A DNA stretch of 13,610 nt. It comes from Candidatus Hydrogenedentota bacterium (lineage in GTDB: Bacteria > Hydrogenedentota > Hydrogenedentia > Hydrogenedentales > SLHB01). Of this stretch, positions 1 through 6,253 are shown piece after piece. The notes under the pieces are model-generated. The model made no database searches. It saw only the letters and a program-made list of their open reading frames with translations, and was not told the DNA's origin. Positions within the stretch are counted from its first letter, which is position 1, and every line of letters starts with the position of its first letter. The stretch lies in contig DUZM01000057.1 of NCBI GenBank assembly GCA_013349485.1, forward strand, positions 1 through 13,610. The letters are read 5' to 3'. The translations under genes were made by a program, and so were the position numbers.

Positions 1-149
1 CTCCTCGCTCGCGGTCGGCGCTTGCGTCAGCTTCTTTTTGCGCGCGCCCTCATCCCAACGATTCGGGTCTGTGTTTGACTTTGCGGTGTGTCGCGCCTAG
101 TCTGGAACGTGGGACTGTGTGACGGGCCACCGGTGTGGCGCGGGGGGTT

Positions 150-1190
150 ATGAGCGAGCATCTTTATTTGGAGAAAGTCAAGGCGGTATGGGACGAGCTG
201 GAGGGGCTGGTCAACCGTGCGCGGCGACGGGGCGTCCGCGGCCTGACGGCTGAGGAGCTTGCTCGGCTCGATCGGCTCTATCGTTTGAGCACGATCCATC
301 TCGCGCAACTCCGCGCGCGGGTCAAGAACGAAGCCATGGCCCGGCGATTGAACCGGCTCGTCGCGAAGGCGCATAGCTTCCTTTACGTTTCGCCGAGGGT
401 GAATCCGTTGGCGCGGGTCGCGTTGTTCTACCTGAACGGGTTCGCGCGGGCCGTGTGCCGCACGGGCCGGTATCATCTTGCATCGGTGGCGTTGTTTCTC
501 GTGGGCGCGTTGGGGGCGTACTACGCATCGGCCCGGTACCCGAGCGCGGCGTATGCTTTCTTGCCGCAAGGCGAAATTCGGCTACCGGGTTCTGGTCCGG
601 GACAACTCCGGAGCGCTCTCGAGCATGGCCGCGATTGGGGGGGAGCGGAGAAGTTAGTCTTTGCCTCATTTCTTCTTCAGCACAACACGAAGGTGGGCTT
701 TGTGGCCTTTGCGTCGGGCGTTCTATGCGGGGTGCCGACGGTGTTTCTAATAGTCGTGAACGGGGCGCTGTTGGGGACGTTTGCGGCCGTTCATCATCAG
801 AACGGGATTGTGGCCGAGCTGTGGGCGTGGCTTCTGCCGCACGGCGTTACGGAACTCGGGGCCGTTATGCTGTGCGGTGGGGCCGGGCTCATGCTTGGCG
901 TGGCGGTGTTGCGGCCGGGGTATCGAACGCGGCGCGCTAACCTGGTCGCTGCGGGCCGCGAGGCGTTGCGGCTCGTGGTCGGGGTGGTGCCTATGTTCAT
1001 TTTGGCGGGTTTCATCGAGAGCTATGTCCGCCAAAGCCATATGAGTACGGGGCAACGACTGACGTTCGCGACGGCCACGGCGTTGCTCTGGACGATATAC
1101 TTTGTGCTGGGGGCGGTTGTGGAAAGACGTCAGAAATTGGCTGCGGCGAGCCGCGCTGCGGATAGGATAGGCGAGCATTCCCGCCTTTGA
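150..1190 (+). CDS. SpoIIM/DUF95-family integral membrane protein
   Basis: Predicted polytopic inner-membrane protein of the stage II sporulation protein M (SpoIIM, DUF95) family, 346 aa. The N-terminal ~100 residues are a charged helical domain with the family pattern of a Trp near residue 14, LTAEEL, then a Leu-Tyr-Arg motif. Membrane segments follow at about 109-126, 181-215, 238-255, 272-290 and 306-325. The most diagnostic stretch is HNTKVGF (178-184), then VNGALLG and LLPHGVTELGAV (228-239), matching the family's asparagine-rich loop and conserved HG-x-x-E. A GTG at 135 would add five residues (MARGV), but ATG 150 begins the better-fitting MSEHLYLEK and follows a G-rich stretch. In non-sporulating bacteria this family usually sits with RDD, MoxR and DUF58 genes, so its partners may lie upstream of the window. 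Its molecular role outside sporulation is unknown. Family assignment is confident; function is not. Confidence 0.88.
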   Translation: MSEHLYLEKVKAVWDELEGLVNRARRRGVRGLTAEELARLDRLYRLSTIHLAQLRARVKNEAMARRLNRLVAKAHSFLYVSPRVNPLARVALFYLNGFARAVCRTGRYHLASVALFLVGALGAYYASARYPSAAYAFLPQGEIRLPGSGPGQLRSALEHGRDWGGAEKLVFASFLLQHNTKVGFVAFASGVLCGVPTVFLIVVNGALLGTFAAVHHQNGIVAELWAWLLPHGVTELGAVMLCGGAGLMLGVAVLRPGYRTRRANLVAAGREALRLVVGVVPMFILAGFIESYVRQSHMSTGQRLTFATATALLWTIYFVLGAVVERRQKLAAASRAADRIGEHSRL

Positions 1191-1226
1191 CGCGCCCGTG
1201 TATTGGTTGCCATACTTGGCTGGATC

Positions 1227-1281
1227 TTGAATTGTCCGCAGTCCGTTTTAGATTCTGGATTGGCGTCCGCGCCTAAGGCGC
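1227..1281 (+). promoter_or_regulatory. Possible sigma-70 promoter and small palindrome ahead of the URO-D gene
   Basis: TTGAAT (1227-1232) and TAGATT (1249-1254) are 16 bases apart and each match the sigma-70 consensus at four of six positions. Just downstream GCGCC-TAA-GGCGC (1269-1281) could be a 5-bp hairpin or an operator. A transcript starting near 1261 would have a leader of about 60 nt. Weak evidence from the sequence alone. Confidence 0.28.
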
Positions 1282-1320
1282 AGCGGTTTCACTCTGCATC
1301 GTGACGCAAGGAACAAGGCT

Positions 1321-2346
1321 ATGTCGGGACGCGACAACTATGCACGGGCGATAGGGTTTAAGACGCCGGCGTATTTGCCGATCCTAATCGGTTGTGAGTT
1401 CAGCGCGTTCTACGAGCAGGACCAAGCCAAATTCGAGCGTATTCGCCAACTCCAGTCTCGCATTCCCGACGATGTACGCATGCTCGGCCCAAGCCCTAAA
1501 CCCGTGGTCGAGCCGTCAACCGAAGGCGGCGTCACGCGCTGGGTGGATCACTGGGGCACGGGATGGGAGAACGACGGGCACGGCGCCAAGACGGAAATGT
1601 ATCCGCTTGAGGCGGGGTATCACCTGATCGCCAACCACGCGTTTCCCGATCCCTATGCCGAGGGTCTTTTCGCGGCGGCCGAGGAGACCCTGGCGCAGCG
1701 CAAGGGTCGATATATGTTAGGCTCGGTTTGGTTTACGCTTTTCGAGCGCCTTTGGATGTTGCGGGGATTCAACAACATGCTTGTCGACCCGTACGTCGAG
1801 ACGGAGAACTGGGCGGCGCTCCGAGATCGCGTCCTCGAGTACAACTTGGCCATGATTGACCAATGGATCGAGCGCAACGCGGACGGCGTCTATTTCTCCG
1901 ACGACTGGGGCTCGCAGCAGGGCTTGCTCATGGAGCCCGACGATTGGCGCACGTACTACAAGCCGTCATACGAAGCTATGTTCCAGCGTGTGCGCGACGG
2001 CGGCGCCCATGTCTGGATGCACCTGTGCGGGAACGTGACCGCCATCATTCCTGACCTAATCGATATCGGCCTTAACGTGCTGAATCCTGTCCAACCGCAG
2101 GCCATGGACGTACGCGCCTTGTCGCGCGAATTCGGCGGCAAGGTATGCTTTTTCGGCGGCGCGGACGTCCAGGGCACGCTTATCTACGGCACGCCCGACG
2201 ACGTAAAGCGGGAAGCGGATGAACTGGTCGAACTGTTCGGGTGTTTCAACGGCGGTTACATCGCCAGCACCAGCCACAGCATCATGCCCGAGACCCCCCT
2301 CGACAACGTCATCGCGCTTTACGAAGCCTTTCTGGCGCACAATTGA
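1321..2346 (+). CDS. Uroporphyrinogen decarboxylase (URO-D)-fold protein, probable corrinoid methyltransferase-like
   Basis: 341 aa protein of the URO-D superfamily, which covers heme-pathway uroporphyrinogen decarboxylase and zinc-dependent methyltransferases of the MtaA/MtbA/CmuA type. A putative zinc site is visible: HLCGN gives His234 and Cys236. Near the C-terminus SHSIMPETP places His319 where MtaA-type enzymes carry the third ligand, normally Cys in a GC-x-x-x-P-x-TP context. FSDDWG (~196-201) and NPVQP (~256-260) are typical of the large paralogous group found in Planctomycetota, Lentisphaerota and Hydrogenedentota. ATG 1321 follows AAGGAA (1308-1313) at a good distance. The gene stands alone, with no corrinoid protein or heme gene nearby, so HemE is unlikely. 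A methyl-transfer or demethylation role is an inference; the substrate is unknown. Confidence 0.82.
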   Translation: MSGRDNYARAIGFKTPAYLPILIGCEFSAFYEQDQAKFERIRQLQSRIPDDVRMLGPSPKPVVEPSTEGGVTRWVDHWGTGWENDGHGAKTEMYPLEAGYHLIANHAFPDPYAEGLFAAAEETLAQRKGRYMLGSVWFTLFERLWMLRGFNNMLVDPYVETENWAALRDRVLEYNLAMIDQWIERNADGVYFSDDWGSQQGLLMEPDDWRTYYKPSYEAMFQRVRDGGAHVWMHLCGNVTAIIPDLIDIGLNVLNPVQPQAMDVRALSREFGGKVCFFGGADVQGTLIYGTPDDVKREADELVELFGCFNGGYIASTSHSIMPETPLDNVIALYEAFLAHN

Positions 2347-2447
2347 TTTGGCTGAGGCCAGGCTTGCGTCGGATTTGGGGTTCTCGTGCGTTGGGCTCAG
2401 TTGTCCTGGAAACGGCCAACAGTAGCCTGTGCTTCCAGCCCGCGAAT

Positions 2448-2466
2448 CATGGCCAGGATGGCCATG
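2448..2466. repeat. Dispersed-repeat-like hairpin, CATGGCC-AGGAT-GGCCATG
   Basis: A perfect 7-bp inverted repeat (2448-2454 with 2460-2466) around an AGGAT loop, followed by CCACTTCTTTTC. The layout, a GGC-rich arm, AGGAT, the mirrored arm and then CCAC, resembles a repeat I recall as dispersed in genomes of the Planctomycetes/Verrucomicrobia/Hydrogenedentes group, where it generates spurious peptides such as GQDxxAT; one frame here reads GQDGHAT. Only one copy occurs in the window, so the repeat nature rests on memory. It lies 102 bases after the URO-D stop and the T-rich flank could let it act as a terminator. Confidence 0.5.
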
Positions 2467-2552
2467 CCACTTCTTTTCATACGTCGCGCCTTGTATTTGC
2501 AGGCCTCTGCGTCGCTTCGCTACGGTTGCCTGTGATTTGTGCGGGCAAGCAG

Positions 2553-2582
2553 TTGAGGGGCGGCGGGGGAATTTGGTATCAT
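2553..2582 (+). promoter_or_regulatory. Probable promoter of the rpsF operon
   Basis: TTGAGG (2553-2558) and TATCAT (2577-2582) are separated by 18 bases and match the sigma-70 consensus at four and five of six positions. Transcription would start near 2589, just before the structured RNA element at 2593-2620, giving rpsF a leader of about 190 nt. The placement of a decent promoter directly before a conserved-type leader structure supports both. Confidence 0.5.
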
Positions 2583-2592
2583 CCTTCCCTTG

Positions 2593-2620
2593 GCGTCCTC
2601 GGTGTGCACCGCCGAGGGGC
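2593..2620 (+). promoter_or_regulatory. Candidate S6:S18-binding autoregulatory RNA motif in the rpsF leader
   Basis: The RNA can fold as a lower stem CCU (2597-2599) with AGG (2615-2617), an upper stem CGGU (2600-2603) with ACCG (2608-2611) closed by a GUGC loop, and an unpaired CCG (2612-2614) bulged on the 3' side between them. GC (2593-2594) with GC (2619-2620) could extend the base. A helix with a bulged CCG on the 3' strand is the known signature of the leader motif bound by the S6:S18 complex, which mimics their 16S rRNA site and represses rpsF operons. An alternative pairing, CCTCGG (2597-2602) with CCGAGG (2612-2617), would bury the CCG. The rest of the leader holds a second small hairpin, GCACG (2678-2682) with CGTGC (2688-2692). 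Confidence 0.55.
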
Positions 2621-2777
2621 AGTGTGGCAAAGCATCTCGAAACGGACTTTTACGTTCCTGCCGTGTGACTTTTTTCGGCACGCGGCCCGTGCGGCGTGTA
2701 GGTGTTTTTAGCAGGCCGGATGCCTTGTGGATGCGTTTGTTTGGTGACGTAAGGTTTTCTGGAAGGAGGTGAATCGA

Positions 2778-3305
2778 TTGCGGACTTACGAAGCGCTTTA
2801 TATCGTCAGGCCGGATTTGGATGACGAGACAATCCAGACGGTAGCCAAGGAGGTGGAGTCGTTAGTAACCGACAACGGCGGGGCTATCGTGCGCTCGGAG
2901 ATCTGGGGCAAACGTAGGTTGGCCTACGTGGTGGAGAAATTCAACGAGGGCTGTTACGTATTGCTGCGGTTCAATTCGGAGCCGGTTTTTATTGCCCGGC
3001 TCGAGAGCCATTTCCGACTCAAGGAATCCATTATTCGTTTTCTTGTAGTCCACTTCGACGCGCAAATGCTGCGGCTCGAGGCCGAACAGCAACGACGCCA
3101 GGAAGATCAACTTCGCGCGAGCGCGAGCGTCGCCCGGCGTCGTTTCGACGCGGATGAGGCGCCAGGACGCGCAGAGCGCGCGGCGCCGGCCAAAGGGGCG
3201 AAGGAAACGGAAACTGAGGAGATAAGAACCGATGTCGTCCCGGTAGCCGGGGCGGTCGCCGACAGCGACGCGGCCGTTGAGGAAGACGAAGGTAGTCAAC
3301 TTTAG
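2778..3305 (+). CDS. rpsF: 30S ribosomal protein S6 with acidic C-terminal extension
   Basis: S6 binds the 30S platform as a heterodimer with S18. The protein begins MRTYEALYIVRPDL, the classical S6 start, and carries the WGKRRLAY signature (~43-50) and the Phe-Arg-Leu region near residue 80. The start is TTG 2778: the strong Shine-Dalgarno AAGGAGGTG (2764-2771) lies six bases before it and overlaps the in-frame GTG at 2769, which therefore cannot be the start. The protein is 175 aa, while S6 cores are about 95. Residues ~98-175 form a low-complexity tail, first Gln/Arg-rich, then Ala/Glu-rich, with an acidic end (VEEDEGSQL). It heads a cluster with ssb 15 bases downstream and rpsR after that, consistent with co-regulation of S6 and S18. 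Confidence 0.96.
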   Translation: MRTYEALYIVRPDLDDETIQTVAKEVESLVTDNGGAIVRSEIWGKRRLAYVVEKFNEGCYVLLRFNSEPVFIARLESHFRLKESIIRFLVVHFDAQMLRLEAEQQRRQEDQLRASASVARRRFDADEAPGRAERAAPAKGAKETETEEIRTDVVPVAGAVADSDAAVEEDEGSQL

Positions 3306-3320
3306 TGAGAGGGTAGACGG

Positions 3321-3746
3321 ATGTCTGACCTGCGAATGCCTGATATCAACACCGTAATCCTTGCCGGGCGCCTCACGAGGGATCCGGAGCTGCGTTATCT
3401 GCCGTCCGGAACGCCGGTGTGCAAAATGGGCCTCGCCTCGACGCGATACTTCCGCAGTCAAGACGGCGAACGCCGGGAAGAGACGCTTTTTATTAATGTA
3501 ACGGTGTGGAGCAAGACGGCGGAGTTCTGCGGCGAGAACCTGCGCAAAGGGCGCGCGATTGTGGTGGAGGGGCGTCTCAAGAGTGATGAGTGGGAAGACA
3601 AAACAAGCGGGCAGAAACGGAAAAGCATCGAGATCCACGGACAGCGGATTCAGTCTCTGGAGTGGGAGGATCGGGGGACCCCTTCCCCGAAACCCGAGCC
3701 GCGCGCCATTGAAGAGCCGGTGCCCGAGGACGACATCCCGTTTTAA
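3321..3746 (+). CDS. ssb: Single-stranded DNA-binding protein
   Basis: 141 aa SSB that coats single-stranded DNA in replication, recombination and repair. The OB fold spans about residues 9-113 with typical motifs: NTVILAGRLTRDPELRY at the start, INVTVWSKTAEF in the middle and VVEGRLKSDEW after it. A short Pro/Glu-rich linker leads to the C-terminal tip PEDDIPF, the conserved acidic Pro-Phe peptide that recruits partner proteins. ATG 3321 follows GAGAGGG (3307-3313) at a normal distance; a second ATG at 3336 has no ribosome binding site. It lies between rpsF and rpsR, the ancestral bacterial order, and is probably translated from the same mRNA. The linker is short compared with E. coli SSB. 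Confidence 0.97.
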   Translation: MSDLRMPDINTVILAGRLTRDPELRYLPSGTPVCKMGLASTRYFRSQDGERREETLFINVTVWSKTAEFCGENLRKGRAIVVEGRLKSDEWEDKTSGQKRKSIEIHGQRIQSLEWEDRGTPSPKPEPRAIEEPVPEDDIPF

Positions 3747-3770
3747 CCCGATCTAATTCGGAGAACCGTA

Positions 3771-4040
3771 ATGGCCAAGATCAGGGCGAAAGCCAAGCTA
3801 CGAGCCAGGAAGAAGAAAAGGAAGAAGAAATTAAGCAGGAACAAAGTGTGCCGGCTCACGACCGATCGGGTGGTGTACATCGACTACAAAGACGTGAGCA
3901 TGCTCAAGCACTACGTCACGGAGCGGGGGAAAATCATTCCGCGCCGGATCACGGGCGCGACGGCCAAGCATCAACGCATGCTTAATCAAGCGATCAAACG
4001 GGCGCGGCAAATCGCATTGCTGCCCTTTGCGGCAGAGTGA
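3771..4040 (+). CDS. rpsR: 30S ribosomal protein S18 with basic N-terminal extension
   Basis: 89 aa S18, partner of S6 on the 30S platform. The core (~25-85) is unmistakable: Cys27, then VVYIDYKD, ITERGK-type text as VTERGKIIPRRITG, and AKHQRMLNQAIKRARQIALLPF at the end. Residues 3-25 form a very basic leader, 15 of 23 being Lys or Arg, which probably contacts rRNA. Only one Cys is present in the core start, so there is no sign of a zinc-binding CxxC form. GGAGAA (3760-3765) precedes ATG 3771, 24 bases after the ssb stop. The gene is followed by an unusually long 243-base gap before rplI. Confidence 0.97.
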   Translation: MAKIRAKAKLRARKKKRKKKLSRNKVCRLTTDRVVYIDYKDVSMLKHYVTERGKIIPRRITGATAKHQRMLNQAIKRARQIALLPFAAE

Positions 4041-4115
4041 CGGCTTCTTGTTTCGAGCGGGGCGCCCCGGACGGGAGAAACGCGGTTCAGGCCGTCCTGC
4101 GCGGCGATTCTGTGT

Positions 4116-4262
4116 GTGGCGAAGCATCTGTTGTTGTTCGAGGGCGCGGTTGTTGATTCGGATCTTTCGCTTCGTTTGAGATGGCGGTTTGGGTGTTTCT
4201 TACTCGCGGCGCTTGGTGTTTGCGCAACAGCGCCGGCTGCGCGCGTCGTGAATATTGCATAG
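4116..4262 (+). CDS. Possible small membrane or exported peptide between rpsR and rplI
   Basis: A 48-codon open frame from GTG 4116 to TAG 4260-4262, ending 21 bases before rplI. Its second half reads like a signal peptide or single membrane helix: basic RLRWR, then a hydrophobic core FGCFLLAALGVCATA and APAA. A shorter version would start at TTG 4176. No ribosome binding site precedes either start, and no family is recognised. The 243-base rpsR-rplI gap holds nothing else I can name. This may be chance; its neat fit just before the rplI Shine-Dalgarno is the main reason to list it. Confidence 0.2.
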   Translation: MAKHLLLFEGAVVDSDLSLRLRWRFGCFLLAALGVCATAPAARVVNIA

Positions 4263-4283
4263 GCCTGGAGGGAGGTTTACAGC

Positions 4284-4739
4284 GTGAAAGTCATTCTTCG
4301 TGAAAGTGTCCCCGATTTGGGTGAAATGGGTCAGCTTGTCAGCGTGAAAGACGGTTATGCCCGCAACTATTTGCTGCCTCGGAAGTTGGCGGTCCGAGCC
4401 GATTCCGGCAGCGCAAAGCAGATCGAACACGAGAAAAGAATCATTGCTCGGCGCGAAGAGAAACAACGAACGGCCCTGGGCGCGCTGGCGGGCGCCCTTG
4501 GCGGCGTCACGGTCGAGCTATCGGTGCGCGCGGGGGAAGAAGAGAAAATCTTCGGCTCTGTAACCGCGCAGCATATTGCAGAAAAGCTTCGTGAGCAAGG
4601 GTACGACGTAGATCGGAAACGAATCGCGCTCGAGGAACCGATCAAAACACTCGGTGTGTACACCGTGCCCGTGCACCTGGGCAGCGGCATCGATGCGAAC
4701 GTTAAGGTTTGGGTATCCGCCCAGGAGGAACCGACATAA
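4284..4739 (+). CDS. rplI: 50S ribosomal protein L9
   Basis: 151 aa L9, which binds 23S rRNA near the L1 stalk and bridges ribosomes. The N-terminal domain (1-~50) begins MKVILRESVPDLGEMG and contains GYARNYLLPRKLAV, the L9 signature. A long connecting helix rich in Glu, Lys and Arg (~43-72) leads to the C-terminal domain with KIFGSVTAQHIAE and the closing VPVHL and VKVWV strands. The start is GTG 4284, preceded by GGGAGGT (4270-4276). The length is normal for the family. dnaB begins one base after its stop, so the two are almost certainly co-transcribed and perhaps translationally coupled. Confidence 0.97.
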   Translation: MKVILRESVPDLGEMGQLVSVKDGYARNYLLPRKLAVRADSGSAKQIEHEKRIIARREEKQRTALGALAGALGGVTVELSVRAGEEEKIFGSVTAQHIAEKLREQGYDVDRKRIALEEPIKTLGVYTVPVHLGSGIDANVKVWVSAQEEPT

Positions 4740-4740
4740 G

Positions 4741-6171
4741 GTGGCTACGCGCAGCGACCCTCGACCTCTTTTCGACCGCACGCCGCCGCAGAACATTGAT
4801 GCGGAACGGTCTGTACTGGGGGCGATGCTGCTTAATCCTGAAGCCGTCGGGACGGCCATCGAAATCCTGCGGGACAAACCGGCCGATGTCTTCTACGTCG
4901 AGGCGCACCAACACATCTACTCGGCGGCCGTGTCGCTGTTTCGCCGGAACTCGGCCGTTGACGCGGTCACGCTCATGGAACAGCTCAACCGGGACGATCA
5001 TCTCGAGGCCGCGGGCGGGGCCAGTTATCTCGCCGACCTAACGGGGGCCGTGCCCACTTCCGCAAACGTGGAGTATTACGCGCAGATAGTGCTCGACACA
5101 GCCGTGCTGCGCAAACTCATCGGCTCTTGCTCGCGCCTTGCAGGTCGAGCCTACGAACATTCGGGCGACGTCAACGAACTGCTCGATTCGGCGGAGGCCG
5201 AAGTTTTCAGCATTGCGGAACAGCGTCAGCTTAACCCCATTTACCGGATCGGTGAACTGGTTCCGTCGGGCGTCGAACGCATCGACAAGCTTATCAAGTC
5301 ACACTCGGGCATCACGGGGCTGCCGACGGGGTTCACGAAGCTGGACGAATTGCTGTCGGGCCTTCAACCGTCCGACATGGTGGTGCTCGCCGCGAGGCCG
5401 TCGGTGGGCAAAACGGCGCTCGCCCTCAATATTGCCAATCACGTTGCGCTTCATGAGCACAAGGCGGCGCTCATGTTCAGCCTCGAGATGTCGAAGGAGC
5501 AATTGACGCAGCGCCTGTTATGTCTCGAGGGCCGCATCGACACGCAGAAACTCCGGACGGGTTTCCTGGCGGGGCGCGAGTTTCCGAAACTGCAAACCGC
5601 CGCAGACAGACTGCTAAACGCAAAGATCTACATCGATGACACGCCGAACATCAGCGTTTTAGACATCCGATCAAAGGCGCGGCGGCACGCCGCGCAATAC
5701 GACCTCGAGTTGATCATCGTCGATTACCTTCAACTCATGTCTGGATCGCGCCGTGCCGAGAACCGGCAGGTCGAGATATCGGAGATTTCGCGCTCGATTA
5801 AAGGGATTGCGCGGGAACTCAGCGTCCCCGTCCTGGCTTTGTCGCAACTGAGCCGCGAGGCCGAACGCGATGACACGGGGATGCCTAAGCTCCATCATCT
5901 TCGGGAATCAGGCGCCATCGAGCAGGACGCGGACGTTGTGCTCATCCTGTCCCGGCCGCAGAAACACGAAGTCGAGGGCAACGAGAACCTCATCCGGTTG
6001 TCGGTGGCCAAACAGCGCAACGGCCCGACGGGGCGCCTTGAACTGTTGTTCGAGCGCAATACGCAGCGTTTCGAGAACCTTGCGCCCGGCGATTACGGCG
6101 CTGCGCCCGGGGGCGACGCCTATGATTACGACGCGGGGTCGGACTACCTGGAACAGGACGTGCCGTTCTAG
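4741..6171 (+). CDS. dnaB: Replicative DNA helicase DnaB
   Basis: 476 aa hexameric 5'-3' helicase that unwinds DNA at the replication fork. The N-terminal collar domain begins at PPQNIDAERSVLGAMLL and the RecA-like motor covers ~175-450. Walker A is ARPSVGKTAL with Lys224 and Thr225; Walker B is LIIVDYLQL with Asp328; SQLSREAERD and LRESGAIEQDADVV are further DnaB signatures. The start is GTG 4741, one base after the rplI stop, using AGGAGGA (4723-4729) inside the end of rplI; the longer in-frame opening upstream only reads rplI sequence out of frame. The last ~25 residues are a Gly/Asp/Tyr-rich tail ending LEQDVPF, which resembles the SSB C-terminal tip. No intein is present. Confidence 0.97.
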   Translation: MATRSDPRPLFDRTPPQNIDAERSVLGAMLLNPEAVGTAIEILRDKPADVFYVEAHQHIYSAAVSLFRRNSAVDAVTLMEQLNRDDHLEAAGGASYLADLTGAVPTSANVEYYAQIVLDTAVLRKLIGSCSRLAGRAYEHSGDVNELLDSAEAEVFSIAEQRQLNPIYRIGELVPSGVERIDKLIKSHSGITGLPTGFTKLDELLSGLQPSDMVVLAARPSVGKTALALNIANHVALHEHKAALMFSLEMSKEQLTQRLLCLEGRIDTQKLRTGFLAGREFPKLQTAADRLLNAKIYIDDTPNISVLDIRSKARRHAAQYDLELIIVDYLQLMSGSRRAENRQVEISEISRSIKGIARELSVPVLALSQLSREAERDDTGMPKLHHLRESGAIEQDADVVLILSRPQKHEVEGNENLIRLSVAKQRNGPTGRLELLFERNTQRFENLAPGDYGAAPGGDAYDYDAGSDYLEQDVPF

Positions 6172-6253
6172 CAGTCCGACATCGACGATTCTGGTATGCT
6201 CGCGCTGAGGCGCGTTAAGCGGTTGGCAGGACGTTATTGTGAGGAGGACGGCC

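Noticed and set aside
1..97. Minus-strand frame, open to the window edge, with a protein-like composition (reads KSNTDPNRWDEGARKKK)
   Set aside because: After the stop at 98-100 it has no ATG, GTG or TTG start before the edge, and I recognise no family. It could be part of a real gene to the left but cannot be supported from here.
2241..2711. 156-codon plus-strand frame through the URO-D to rpsF gap
   Set aside because: It starts inside the URO-D gene out of frame and reads through the repeat hairpin, giving the spurious GQDGHAT peptide, then the rpsF promoter and leader.
2862..3638. 258-codon open frame on the minus strand across rpsF and ssb
   Set aside because: It is antisense to two certain genes, has no family motifs, and is explained by codon bias in a GC-rich genome.
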